DNA from: Paraburkholderia fungorum
GTDB taxonomy: Bacteria; Pseudomonadota; Gammaproteobacteria; Burkholderiales; Burkholderiaceae
DNA: 64,000 bases
Direction: 5' to 3'
NCBI RefSeq assembly: GCF_900099835.1
Contig: NZ_FNKP01000004.1
Coordinates: 248,001 to 312,000, forward strand
Positions within the stretch are counted from its first letter, which is position 1. Each line of letters starts with the position of its first letter. Shown piece after piece: positions 9,758-18,194 of this stretch. Both the position numbers and the translations under genes were made by a program. The notes beneath the pieces were generated by a model. It worked only from the letters and a program-made list of their open reading frames with translations. It was not told the origin of the DNA and did no database searches.

Positions 9758-10378
9758 TCAACATTTGTCGAGAAGCAGAAGTCCGCCGAATGCGATAAAT
9801 AGCGTTCCGGCCAGACGATTGAATGCTTTACGGAGCGCTGGACGGGCAAGCAATCGGCGGACGTGGCGGCTACCCGTACCATATACGCAATACCAGAACG
9901 TCTCGCACGCCACGAAACAAGCTATCACGATTGCGTACTGAGGATAGGGATTTGACAGGCTGTCAACGAACTGCGGCATGAAGGCCGTGCCGAAGATCAG
10001 CAACTTGGGGTTCGTCAGGCCAATGGAACATGCTTTACCGAACATTTGCAGTGACGATTCCGCCTTGGTCGATTTAGCGGCTGGTGAAATTTCGTCTGTC
10101 GCCAGCCATTGCCGTATTCCCAGATAAACCAGATAAGCGACGCCGGCATATTGCACAACATGGAAGCAAAGCCCCGAGGCGCGCATCAATGCTCCAAGCC
10201 CCGCTGCCGACAGTGCGAGGACAAGGACAAGGCCGAGAAGACATCCTCCCATCGCGGGTAAGCTGCGCCGGAAGCCAAACTGGACACAGCGGGTAAGCAC
10301 GTGAAGCATGTTCGGGCCAGGAGTCGAGCAGATTAGAAATGCAGAAACCAGAACTGCGAGCATTGCGTGAGTGGTCAT
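9758..10378 (-). CDS. LysE/RhtB-family amino acid exporter
   Basis: A 206-residue inner-membrane protein with about six hydrophobic segments. The N-terminus carries the LysE/RhtB signature STPGPNMLHVLTRCVQFGFRR, then GCLLGLVLVLALSAAGLGAL, YAGVAYLVYLGIRQW and GLTNPKLLIFGTAFMPQF. Members export amino acids, homoserine lactones or toxic analogues by proton exchange. The gene is divergent from the LysR regulator at 10511, with 132 bases between. That is the classic arrangement of a LysE-type exporter and its LysR activator. The substrate cannot be told from sequence. Confidence 0.9.
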   Translation of the reverse strand: MTTHAMLAVLVSAFLICSTPGPNMLHVLTRCVQFGFRRSLPAMGGCLLGLVLVLALSAAGLGALMRASGLCFHVVQYAGVAYLVYLGIRQWLATDEISPAAKSTKAESSLQMFGKACSIGLTNPKLLIFGTAFMPQFVDSLSNPYPQYAIVIACFVACETFWYCVYGTGSRHVRRLLARPALRKAFNRLAGTLFIAFGGLLLLDKC

Positions 10379-10433
10379 CTTTGTCCTTATTCAACCGGGT
10401 TTTTGGGTGGCCGTAGCGAGATATACGCCAACT

Positions 10434-10445
10434 GCGATCGATCGC
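10434..10445. promoter_or_regulatory. Palindrome between the LysE and LysR genes
   Basis: GCGATCGATCGC is a perfect 12-base palindrome in the middle of the 132-base divergent intergenic region. It could be the LysR operator, although short GC palindromes also arise by chance in high-GC DNA. Confidence 0.3.
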
Positions 10446-10510
10446 TTTGAACTGCGCCGCATGTGAAGCAATAGCGCCAGAATATCGATGGACGGCTATA
10501 AGGAAAAACG

Positions 10511-11443
10511 ATGAATTCTCACGGAATCGGTGAGGCAGACTCACGCAAGTCAAAACGGAAGCTTCCGTCTCTTCACGCGTTGCGGTGCATGGAAGCCGCT
10601 GTTCGAGAGGAGAGCTTTACGCGTGCTGCGGAGTCGCTTCACCTGACTCATGGCGCAGTAAGTCGCGCTGTTCGTCTGCTCGAAGAGGAGTTAGGCGTTC
10701 CATTGTTTGAGCGTCGAAACCGGCGCGTATTCGCGACCGCGGCCGGCCGTAAGCTTGCAGAGGCTGTGTCGCTTGGATTCGAACTTGTGGCGAACGCCTG
10801 CGAAGAGTTGCGAGAAGCTTCAGACGACACAACCCTAACCTTGGCTTGCGAGCCGACATTGATGATGCGCTGGCTGATTCCGAATCTGCCTTCTCTACAA
10901 AACTTTCGACCGCAAATTAACGTGCACCTGGTGGCCGCTTCTGGACCGGCGTTGGGGTCTGGGGTTGACATGGCGATCCGCCGTAATGACGTCGAATGGG
11001 GCACGGGGATCGAGGCTGTCAAGTTATTCGAAGAGCGGGTTGGTCCCGTCTGCCGAAGTGATCTCGTTAATCGATATTTTGGAAAGCGCCATGGCTTGCC
11101 ATACACCAAGGCCGCGGCGCCAATTCTGCACACCAGAACTCGCGAGTCTGCATGGGACACTTGGTCCTCGATCACGCGTACTAGCCTCCAAAACACAAGC
11201 GAAGAAACCTTCGAGCATTTCTACTTCAGTCTTCAGGCAGCCAGTGCTGGTCTCGGCGTCGCCATAGGGCCATGGCTGCTTGTACGCGACGAAATTAAGA
11301 GTGGGCAGCTCGCTGCACCTATGGGATTCGTCGAAGATGGATCAACGTACTTTTTAGTTTCCAGAAGACCGTTCGTCTCGAGTCCGGCACGAACTGCAGT
11401 ACGAGACTGGCTGCATGAGCTGGCCAGCTCTGCCCGTGATTGA
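10511..11443 (+). CDS. LysR-family regulator, GcvA-like
   Basis: A 310-residue regulator. The winged helix is at about residues 18-77 (LPSLHALRCMEAAVREESFTRAAESLHLTHGAVSRAVRLLEEELGVPLFERRNRRVF). The PSLHALR opening and THGAVSRAVR are typical of the GcvA/AmpR subgroup. The remaining 220 residues are the periplasmic-binding-protein-like effector domain. It is divergent from the LysE exporter at 10378, which is its most likely target, and it probably represses its own gene. AGGAAAAACG precedes the ATG. A natural inducer such as an amino acid is assumed but not shown. Confidence 0.9.
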   Translation: MNSHGIGEADSRKSKRKLPSLHALRCMEAAVREESFTRAAESLHLTHGAVSRAVRLLEEELGVPLFERRNRRVFATAAGRKLAEAVSLGFELVANACEELREASDDTTLTLACEPTLMMRWLIPNLPSLQNFRPQINVHLVAASGPALGSGVDMAIRRNDVEWGTGIEAVKLFEERVGPVCRSDLVNRYFGKRHGLPYTKAAAPILHTRTRESAWDTWSSITRTSLQNTSEETFEHFYFSLQAASAGLGVAIGPWLLVRDEIKSGQLAAPMGFVEDGSTYFLVSRRPFVSSPARTAVRDWLHELASSARD

Positions 11444-11641
11444 AGTGTTGGCCGATGTGCGCTGGCACAATCGACGTGTATGCAGCGGGAACTTGACCAC
11501 GACAATGTTCGAGTGACCGCGCCGGAAACAGTAGGCGACGTTCGAGTGCGCGCATAGGGCACTCGTCGAAGGTCTGCTACTGGCCGCACACGGTCCGACC
11601 GTAAGCCGCCGTCGGCACCTCCGCGATCGTAGTTGGGGCCT

Positions 11642-12257
11642 TTATGCCTGCCCCGCGATCTCCCAGCGTCTGGCAATGGCGGTCCACTGAGCCGGGTTGA
11701 AGCGATAACACTGCCCACTAGGGTGCACGGACGTGTGGATAAGCAGATCGGGCCGCAACGCCTGCAGCAGGCGTAAGGCACGCCGCGCCGGTCCGCCGAC
11801 TAGCACGACGGTGCGCAGCCGTGGTAGCAACGGGAGCAGGTGGCGAATTTCATCGCCCCCGCGACGGACCTCCTCTGCGTTGTACCTAATCGTCGCGTTC
11901 CAGCCGGGCATGACGTTCCACAGGATTGTGCGTTTTTCGTTCGATTCCGGCCGTACGCATGAAGTTGAAGATGTTCTCAGCCGTCTGATCGTTGTTGTTC
12001 CTGCTAATGAAGCCAGAACCCACTCGCTTGCCCGTGGGTGATGTCATGGGACCCGGCTTTTCTAGGAGAAACAGCATGTCCGCCTCGGTGCCGCCGTCGA
12101 GCGGATCGAAGTCTTGAAACTCCCAGTCGGAGTGCATCAAGCGCAGCCCCTCGACGTACGCCGCGAGCGGTGCGACGTGGGTCTCTGTTAGCATCGCGCG
12201 GCGGAGCGCGATCGCCTCGGGCGAGTGCAGCGTGCGCGGAGCGTCATCGAGCGTCAT
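11642..12257 (-). pseudogene. Uracil-DNA glycosylase-like protein, frameshifted
   Basis: The first part (from 12257) contains HSDWEFQDFDPLDGGTEADMLF, LLEKPGPMTSPTGKRVGSGF and NNNDQTAENIFNFMRTAGIERK; it then runs into THNPVERHARLERDD and stops near 11886. Shifting frame by one base at the run of five A (T5 at 11933-11937 on the plus strand) restores RTILWNVMPGWNATIRYNAE and continues to the stop at 11642. The restored protein of about 204 residues looks like the uracil-DNA glycosylase superfamily, with EKPGPM as the N-terminal active-site region and a V-L-V-G-G block in the second half. One extra A in a homopolymer is the simplest cause. It is either a real pseudogene or a sequencing slip. Confidence 0.8.
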
Positions 12258-12376
12258 GGTTGACTCAAATGGTGCGGAAACAGCGCATTAGTCCTGCGAA
12301 GGGTCGATGCCGTCGCGATTGTCGGCGATCTGTGCGCCAAAGTCGACCGGCTGCTTGTGGCCGAACCCCGTCCTGT

Positions 12377-12457
12377 GATGAACAGATCATCGGTCTGCGT
12401 CAGGCTGCCGGGCGACGGGCTCAGTTCGACCCAGAACGGTCCCACGGTGTGAGCAAA
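12377..12457 (+). repeat. Dispersed repeat family B, copy 2
   Basis: Partner of 6001-6074; the longest shared run is GGCGACGGGCTCAGTTCGAC. It lies between the broken glycosylase gene and the end of the catabolic operon. The surrounding 12258-12609 shows no supported gene. Confidence 0.7.
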
Positions 12458-12609
12458 AGCAGTCGTCCGTAGTCTCGAGTGAATTGCTCCGAGACGCTGC
12501 TCAGAGTAGCTCAAGCAAGGTGTTATAGAGTAACGGCTTCCTTCCAGGTGCAAGCCTTTGTGCTCCCGAGCAATCTTGTTTCTGGCACGCCGTCAGCGGT
12601 CCGAAAATT

Positions 12610-13641
12610 TCATTTGATAGATTGCTCTTGCGAGCCTTCGCAAGAATTGTTGTTGCCGAGCGCTGCCTGCGATACAACGCGTTGAGAGATTTCGCCAAAT
12701 GGTGCATTTCCCTCGGAGTCACGGGCAACTATTCTCACGTGGTCGCCGAATCTCATGAAATCTGTTTTTGGTTGCCCATAGTCCAGCATCTCAATGACTC
12801 TCCGCTCTGCGATACAAGCTGAGCCCGCGCTGCGATCGATATTCGACACCGTCCCGGAGCCGATGATCGTGCCCGGAGTGAGGCGGCGGGTGCGCGCTGC
12901 ATGAGCAATGAGCGCGCCAAAGCTGAAGTTCATCTCACGGCCATGTGGATGGCCGAACCATGCTCGGTTCCACTCAACGTGCAACCGCAAATGTACTCTC
13001 CCGTCGCGCCAGTTCAAGCCCAATTCGTCTGGCGTGATCGCGATCGGCGCAAAGCTGGTCGACGGCTTTGCCTGAAGGAAACCGAATCCACTTTTCATCT
13101 CTCGAGGACCCAGCGCGCGCAAGCTCCAATCGTTGAGTTGGACGACCAACCGAATGTGGTCAAGAGCATCGATCGCACTGGTCCCGGGCGGAACGCAATC
13201 GGTCACGACACCAAATTCACCTTCGAAATCAATACCGTCCGCCTCGTCAGGCAACGGCACCAGCGCGGTCGGCCCAAGGAAGTCATCGCTTGCGCCTTGG
13301 TACATGACCGGTATGGTTTCAAAATCGGGAATTGGATCAGTGTTGAATGCACGTTCCATCAATCGACCATGATTGAGGAAGGCTGACGCATCGCACCATT
13401 GCGGGCTCCGTGGTAACGGTGCGGCGCAAGCAGAAGGATCAAATTCGAACGAATCAAGAGCTAGACCTTCATTCAACGCGTTATAGCGCTCTTGTAGCCG
13501 GAGAGCTACTTCGCTCCAGCGCTCCAGCGCGCTCACGAGCGTCGGCACGATGTCGCATGCGTGCACAGCTCGTGACAAGTCTCTCGAAACAATCAACAAA
13601 AGACCATCCGGGCTGCCAGTGGCAAGTGTTGCGAATTTCAA
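12610..13641 (-). CDS. Fumarylacetoacetate hydrolase (FAH) family enzyme
   Basis: A 343-residue enzyme for hydrolysing or hydrating a keto-acid near the end of an aromatic pathway. The family metal site is visible as DFEGEFGVVTD (the E-x-E pair), followed by LNDWS and KSGFGFLQAKPSTSFAP. An FAH N-terminal domain (KFATLATGSPDGLLLIVSRD) precedes it. I place the start at a TTG at 13641, not at the ATG far upstream: AGGAGG sits four bases before it, and the TTG overlaps the stop of the cyclase gene as TTGA, implying coupled translation. Homologous proteins begin at this point. It is the last gene of the minus-strand catabolic operon. The exact substrate is not known. Confidence 0.88.
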   Translation of the reverse strand: MKFATLATGSPDGLLLIVSRDLSRAVHACDIVPTLVSALERWSEVALRLQERYNALNEGLALDSFEFDPSACAAPLPRSPQWCDASAFLNHGRLMERAFNTDPIPDFETIPVMYQGASDDFLGPTALVPLPDEADGIDFEGEFGVVTDCVPPGTSAIDALDHIRLVVQLNDWSLRALGPREMKSGFGFLQAKPSTSFAPIAITPDELGLNWRDGRVHLRLHVEWNRAWFGHPHGREMNFSFGALIAHAARTRRLTPGTIIGSGTVSNIDRSAGSACIAERRVIEMLDYGQPKTDFMRFGDHVRIVARDSEGNAPFGEISQRVVSQAALGNNNSCEGSQEQSIK

Positions 13642-14441
13642 GGCGCCTCCTGTTCGATGATCGCGACCGCACGCGTCCATCCTGCCGACGCCTTTCGAAT
13701 CTTGTGTGGAAAACAACTGATCGTGAAGCCGTGTGGCGGCAGCGCTTCCAGGTTGTGCAACTTCTCGAGGTGACAGTAGCCTATCTCACGCCCAGCCTTA
13801 TGGCCTTCCCAGATCAAAGACGTGTCGCCGCTTTCCGCGACACGCTTTGCCGTGTACGAAAACGGCGCATCCCAGCTCCAGGCGTCGGTGCCGGTCAGAC
13901 GTACACCCCGGTCAAGCAGATAGAGTGTGGCCTCGTGCCCCATGCCGCAACCAGCATTCACATAATCACTATGACCATAGCGCGATCCAGCGCGCGTGTT
14001 GACGACCACGATGTCAAGTGGCTGAAGATTATGGCCGATCCGGATGAGTTCAGCCTCCACGTCGGCAGCCGTTACCACGTATCCATCGGGGAAGCGACGA
14101 AAATCCAGCTTTACGCCTGGCTGGAAGCACCACTCGAGCGGTACTTCGTCAATGGTAATTGAAGGTTTTGATTCGCCAAGACGGGCGTCCATTGTCGAAT
14201 GGAAATGCCAGGGTGCGTCAAGGTGTGTGCCGCTATGCGTCGTTAGCGTGACCCATTCAGCAGCGGCGGCCTCGCCATCCGGATAGTCTTCGGGCCGCGT
14301 GCCTGGCAGCATCGCCATGAATTCGGGCAACGTATCCGCGTGCTTCTGGTAGGTGATCTTGGGCGCGAGCGGAGGCGGATCGGAGAGGACGTCGTTTTCG
14401 AGATAAATCGAAATATCGATGAATTGGCGGACTGGTTTCAT
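13638..14441 (-). CDS. Cyclase-family metal hydrolase (kynurenine formamidase / isatin hydrolase type)
   Basis: A 267-residue member of the PF04199 family, metal-dependent amidases and lactonases that include kynurenine formamidase and isatin hydrolase. The metal motif SGTHLDAPWHFH (H-x-G-T-H-x-D-A-P-x-H variant TTHSGTHLDAPWH) is intact, and DIVVVNTRAG and TGTDAWSWDAPF follow as in the family. The ATG at 14441 is preferred over one 48 bases earlier because it overlaps the MFS stop as ATGA and matches the length of relatives. It sits between an MFS transporter and the FAH gene. It probably opens a ring amide, lactone or similar bond in the pathway. Confidence 0.88.
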   Translation of the reverse strand: MKPVRQFIDISIYLENDVLSDPPPLAPKITYQKHADTLPEFMAMLPGTRPEDYPDGEAAAAEWVTLTTHSGTHLDAPWHFHSTMDARLGESKPSITIDEVPLEWCFQPGVKLDFRRFPDGYVVTAADVEAELIRIGHNLQPLDIVVVNTRAGSRYGHSDYVNAGCGMGHEATLYLLDRGVRLTGTDAWSWDAPFSYTAKRVAESGDTSLIWEGHKAGREIGYCHLEKLHNLEALPPHGFTISCFPHKIRKASAGWTRAVAIIEQEAP

Positions 14442-15631
14442 GGTGTGGGACTTTTGGGTGCGATTTGTCGAGGAATCTGGAAGAAGCACAAGAATGCGAC
14501 TGCGCCGACACCAATTGCGGCGAAACCAAGGCTGCCATGGCCATAAAAGCGTACGAGTGTTCCACCCAGCAGTGGCCCAATAGCGGCACCGGTCATCAGC
14601 ATCGCGGGCGTCGCGGCTGTCGCGCGCCCTGAATTGTCTAACCTGGCCAGCAGACCGAAGGCGAATGTATGGCAGAAAATCATTACAGCGGGGAACGCAG
14701 CGGTCGCGACCGCATAGAAGACGAAGGCGCGGCTTTGCGAGATTACGAGCGCCAGTACCGCTTGCACGAATGGCCCAATTAGCACCACGAGCCGGGCGTC
14801 TACCCGCCGCTGCAAGACCGCCGCGAGCGGGGCCGGCAAGAGATTGACGAGGCCAAGCGCGATCAGCACAGAGGTCACGGCAGCTACACTAAAGCCATCC
14901 TCGGTGCCGATGCGAGCTATGAAGCTGGCCAGCATTGCCTGCGTCATCGCCATGCAACTCACACCTGCGATGCAGAACCACACAGGCCATGCGAGTGGCG
15001 ACATTGTGCGCGTCGATATCGTTTGCGGTTGTGCTGCAGGGAAGACGATTGCGCAGACCAACGCGGCTAGCGCCATTGATGCAGCGACAGCTCCGAAGAA
15101 CGCAATGCCGCCGCGCGTCGAAATTAACACTGGTGTGAGGCCAAGGAATACGATCGAAAAGCCGCCAAGCGACAAGCCTGCGAACGCGAACAGTCGGTGC
15201 GGATTTGCACTGTGTCCAATGGTTCCGTGCGTGATGCTGAGACTACAACCGACGGCGAGACCTGCAACCAAATGCAAGAGGGCCATCAGTGCATAGCTTT
15301 GGACCGTCCCGGCGTAGAAAAAAGCGATGGCCGCTGTCGCGAACCCGATTGGCACTGCGCCTCTGCCTCGTAGACGTGCGAGAAGCGGCGAGCATATTAT
15401 GCTGCTCGCCACCACTCCCGCGAGGAATAGCGTCGGCAACGCGCCCGCACGCTGAGCATCGAGGCGGTAGGCGCCGATCAGCGTAGCGACCCAAACCGGC
15501 AACGCGACGAGGTCGACCATTCCGGCGCAGTGCGCAATCATTAGGGCGACGACGGATCCCTTGGTAAAGCCTCGGCTCGCCCCTGTGTCCGCCGGTTGCG
15601 CCGCATGAGAAACAACGACATTGGGTTCCAT
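14438..15631 (-). CDS. MFS transporter of the catabolic operon
   Basis: A 397-residue inner-membrane protein with about twelve hydrophobic segments, beginning with ALMIAHCAGMVDLVALPVWVATLIG. GRGAVPIGFATA occupies the loop between helices 2 and 3. It belongs to the major facilitator superfamily by its length and helix pattern, but no closely defined subfamily is evident. It lies between the flavin monooxygenase gene (11-base gap) and the cyclase gene (ATGA overlap). Import of the pathway substrate is therefore the most likely role, taken together with the outer-membrane channel at the head of the operon. Confidence 0.85.
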   Translation of the reverse strand: MEPNVVVSHAAQPADTGASRGFTKGSVVALMIAHCAGMVDLVALPVWVATLIGAYRLDAQRAGALPTLFLAGVVASSIICSPLLARLRGRGAVPIGFATAAIAFFYAGTVQSYALMALLHLVAGLAVGCSLSITHGTIGHSANPHRLFAFAGLSLGGFSIVFLGLTPVLISTRGGIAFFGAVAASMALAALVCAIVFPAAQPQTISTRTMSPLAWPVWFCIAGVSCMAMTQAMLASFIARIGTEDGFSVAAVTSVLIALGLVNLLPAPLAAVLQRRVDARLVVLIGPFVQAVLALVISQSRAFVFYAVATAAFPAVMIFCHTFAFGLLARLDNSGRATAATPAMLMTGAAIGPLLGGTLVRFYGHGSLGFAAIGVGAVAFLCFFQIPRQIAPKSPTP

Positions 15632-15642
15632 TCGTGTCCCCT

Positions 15643-16773
15643 TCAGATGGCGCGTGCGAGATATTGGTGCGTCTCGTGCATGATGCGGGTGTGTTCGGCG
15701 CGGTCGCCATTGGTGATCTCTATCTCACCCAGTCTCCCCGAATTCTCGACGACCAGACGGCAACGCTCCCAACGTCGTTCCTCGAACGCTATCAATGCCG
15801 CCTCTACCGTCGTAGCACTCGTCAGTTCTTCGGCAAGGACGATCCCATCCTCAATACCGATACCAGCGCCTGATGCCATATGCGGCGTCGTGGCATGAAC
15901 CGCGTCGCCTATTAACACAATGCGACCGCGGGACCATGCTCGCGGCATCAACATACTCTCGAGCGGACGATAGATAACGGAAGAATGCGGGCCGATCTGC
16001 TCGCGGGCTGCCTGCAGGACAGGCGCGCTGAAAGGCGCAAGCAGGTCACGCAAGAGTTCCTGCGCCGTCGTTGGGTCGACATAAATCCTTTCCGGGCTGT
16101 CCACAGTCACGAAGAGATACATCTCTTCCGCAGACACCGGATTCAGGCCGGCCTTGACCTTGTGACCAAGCCACATTGATGCGCAGTTAATTTCAGCGGG
16201 GCGAGGTAGTACCGCGCGCCACACTCCCTGGCCCGTATAGCGAAGATCAGGCGCCTCAGGGAAGATCGCTGCACGCACTGTTGAGTAGAGGCCATCAGCA
16301 CCGACGACGAGATCGTAGCGTGCCTGCGTCCCGTCCGTCAGCGTAACCGAGACATGATCGTTGTGCGGCTCCAGCTTTGCGAAGCTGCAGCCAAGCTTCA
16401 CGTTCACACCAGCCGCTCTCGTTGCCTGTGCAAGAATTTCCGCGAGTGCGGGCCGCATGATCGCACCGCCGCCTGGAACGTCTTCGCCAGCAACGCGTGG
16501 AGTCGGGATGGACCCAAATGGCGCACCGGTGGGCGCGAACAGGTTGACGCCGTCACTCGCATGGCCGCGCTTAAGGAATGCTTCGATCACGCCGACTGTG
16601 CGCAATGCGCGAAGGGTGGGACCGCCAATGCTGATGCCAGCGCCATACGAGCGCCAGCCCGCATCGATCTCCACCAGGTCGACTTCCAGACCACGCTTCG
16701 CGCATTCGATGGCCGCAGCCATGCCTGAAAATCCGCCGCCTATGATCAGGACGCGTTTCAGGGGCATATTCAT
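15643..16773 (-). CDS. FAD-dependent aromatic monooxygenase
   Basis: A 376-residue class A flavoprotein hydroxylase. It has the N-terminal dinucleotide fold GGGFSGMAAAIECAKRG (residues 12-28), the central VVGADGLYSTVR block (DG motif) and the FAD ribityl site GDAVHATTPHMASGAGIGIED. Such enzymes use NAD(P)H and oxygen to hydroxylate a ring, often next to an existing hydroxyl. Within the operon it would prepare the ring for cleavage by the VOC protein encoded two genes upstream. The small Rieske gene 40 bases upstream is unusual for this class, which needs no ferredoxin; the two may serve different steps. The ring substrate is unknown. Confidence 0.92.
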   Translation of the reverse strand: MNMPLKRVLIIGGGFSGMAAAIECAKRGLEVDLVEIDAGWRSYGAGISIGGPTLRALRTVGVIEAFLKRGHASDGVNLFAPTGAPFGSIPTPRVAGEDVPGGGAIMRPALAEILAQATRAAGVNVKLGCSFAKLEPHNDHVSVTLTDGTQARYDLVVGADGLYSTVRAAIFPEAPDLRYTGQGVWRAVLPRPAEINCASMWLGHKVKAGLNPVSAEEMYLFVTVDSPERIYVDPTTAQELLRDLLAPFSAPVLQAAREQIGPHSSVIYRPLESMLMPRAWSRGRIVLIGDAVHATTPHMASGAGIGIEDGIVLAEELTSATTVEAALIAFEERRWERCRLVVENSGRLGEIEITNGDRAEHTRIMHETHQYLARAI

Positions 16774-16813
16774 CTTGGTGTCTCCTTGTATTGCTGTTTC
16801 GATCGCGCCGTAT

Positions 16814-17179
16814 CTAGGCGGCGCTCGATTTGTTGTGGTCGTCTTCCGGTTCGAGCAGAAAGATCTCGCCGTTTTGGCTAACGCGGATTCGAACCGGCGT
16901 TAACGTCTGGCCAAGGCAAGGCCCCAGTACGCACGCGCCAGAATCCATCTCGAACTGGGCGCCGTGCGCATGACAAACGACCCGCGTGCCTCGCGCATTG
17001 AGATACGCGTCCTTACGCCAGGCCATCGGCGTGTCACCATAATGCGGACACGCGTCGCGCCATCCATAGACGGCACCCGCGCGCCGCACGACAAATATCG
17101 TGTCGTGCCCCGCGCCGTGAGGGTCGAAACCACGTGCGCCAGGTTCGGACAGCGCGTCGAGATGCGTCAGGAAGATCAC
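16814..17179 (-). CDS. Rieske-type [2Fe-2S] ferredoxin
   Basis: A 121-residue single-domain Rieske protein. The cluster ligands are visible as C-P-H (DACPHYGDTPM) and C-x2-H (VVCHAHGAQFEMDSGACVLGP). Small proteins of this type carry electrons to ring-hydroxylating oxygenases, but no Rieske oxygenase large subunit is encoded in the window. It sits between the VOC and flavin monooxygenase genes in the operon. Translation appears to start with GTG at 17179. Possible partners are an oxygenase elsewhere in the genome, or protection and reactivation of the iron of the extradiol enzyme, as shown for XylT-type ferredoxins; that is only an idea here. Confidence 0.9.
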   Translation of the reverse strand: MIFLTHLDALSEPGARGFDPHGAGHDTIFVVRRAGAVYGWRDACPHYGDTPMAWRKDAYLNARGTRVVCHAHGAQFEMDSGACVLGPCLGQTLTPVRIRVSQNGEIFLLEPEDDHNKSSAA

Positions 17180-17222
17180 TGTCTTTACATTTCAGATGGA
17201 AGTTAGCGTCACCGCCGAGGCA

Positions 17223-18173
17223 TCATCGGGCTGCGGGCGGCGGACCGCCCGGCGCCCACTTCTCTCGATGTTCGAGCAGGAACAATTGCGAGGCATCGGC
17301 ACCCATCGGGGCCGCGCGAGCCAGCCAATCGTCGTTGTGCAGATCCATGTCTGCGTCATATTCGACGTGACAGCCGAGTGGGCTGTTGAAGTACCAAAAC
17401 CAGTTCGATCCGAACCGATGCCGGCCTGGTCCCCAGAACGACTGATAGCCTTTTTCGACGAAGCGCGTACCGGCTTGCACGACTTCACTCGGACCGCCCA
17501 TGTGGAAAGTGAAGTGCTCGCAACCTTTCATGAACGGCGGCGTCTGAATCAGGAAAAGAGTGTGGTGGTCAAGCGTACCGGCGGGACGCAGGAACGGGCC
17601 AACGCCAGTAAAACGGTCGGTGCAGCGAAAGCCGAGGCGTTCAACGTAAAACGCTTCAGCGCGCGCGGCGTCGGGCACGAAATAGACCACGTGAGATAGC
17701 GTGCGCGGCGTTAATAGTGCGTTGTCGTTGGATGCAACAACGTTAGGGGCGCGCTGCGCTGGCGCTCCGGGTGCATTGATAGACTCAGCAGGTAACGTGA
17801 GCGGGCGACGGGTGCTTACCTGGAAGCCGAGCGTGAAGCCCATATCGTCCGTGCTCTCCAGCGATCCGTCCGCAAGCTTGCGGACTTCCCGGTCCTTGCG
17901 CAGTTCGTGCGCAACCTGCTCCAGCGTTGCTTCATCCGCGACGCCGTAGATGGTCTTCCGTAACATGCTTGCCGTGCCGAGCGAAGGCGGAAGGCTTAGG
18001 TCGTCGACGTGACGAATTTCGATCGAGGTGCCATCCAGCGCCTCAAAACGGCCCACGTCGTTTTCGTTGCCAACGGTACTGACCGGCAATAAGCCATAGT
18101 CGACGAGGTACTTTCGGCAAGCGGCGACGTCATCGACGCCGAATACGAGACAGTCGGGTCCAATGATATTCAT
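17223..18173 (-). CDS. Two-domain extradiol-type VOC dioxygenase
   Basis: A 316-residue protein (321 if a TTG at 18188 is used; neither has a strong ribosome site). It consists of two VOC modules, the size and layout of type I extradiol ring-cleavage dioxygenases such as BphC. Candidate iron ligands lie in the C-terminal module at the usual places: His in TLSHVVYF, His in TLDHHTLFLI and Glu in GCHVEYDAD. An extra basic-aromatic stretch (GRHRFGSNWFWYFNSPLG) precedes the Glu. It would cleave a catechol-like ring next to the hydroxyls. It follows the alpha/beta hydrolase gene by 21 bases. A non-oxygenase VOC activity cannot be excluded. Confidence 0.82.
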   Translation of the reverse strand: MNIIGPDCLVFGVDDVAACRKYLVDYGLLPVSTVGNENDVGRFEALDGTSIEIRHVDDLSLPPSLGTASMLRKTIYGVADEATLEQVAHELRKDREVRKLADGSLESTDDMGFTLGFQVSTRRPLTLPAESINAPGAPAQRAPNVVASNDNALLTPRTLSHVVYFVPDAARAEAFYVERLGFRCTDRFTGVGPFLRPAGTLDHHTLFLIQTPPFMKGCEHFTFHMGGPSEVVQAGTRFVEKGYQSFWGPGRHRFGSNWFWYFNSPLGCHVEYDADMDLHNDDWLARAAPMGADASQLFLLEHREKWAPGGPPPAAR

Positions 18174-18194
18174 GGAAATATGACTCAAGTGTGA

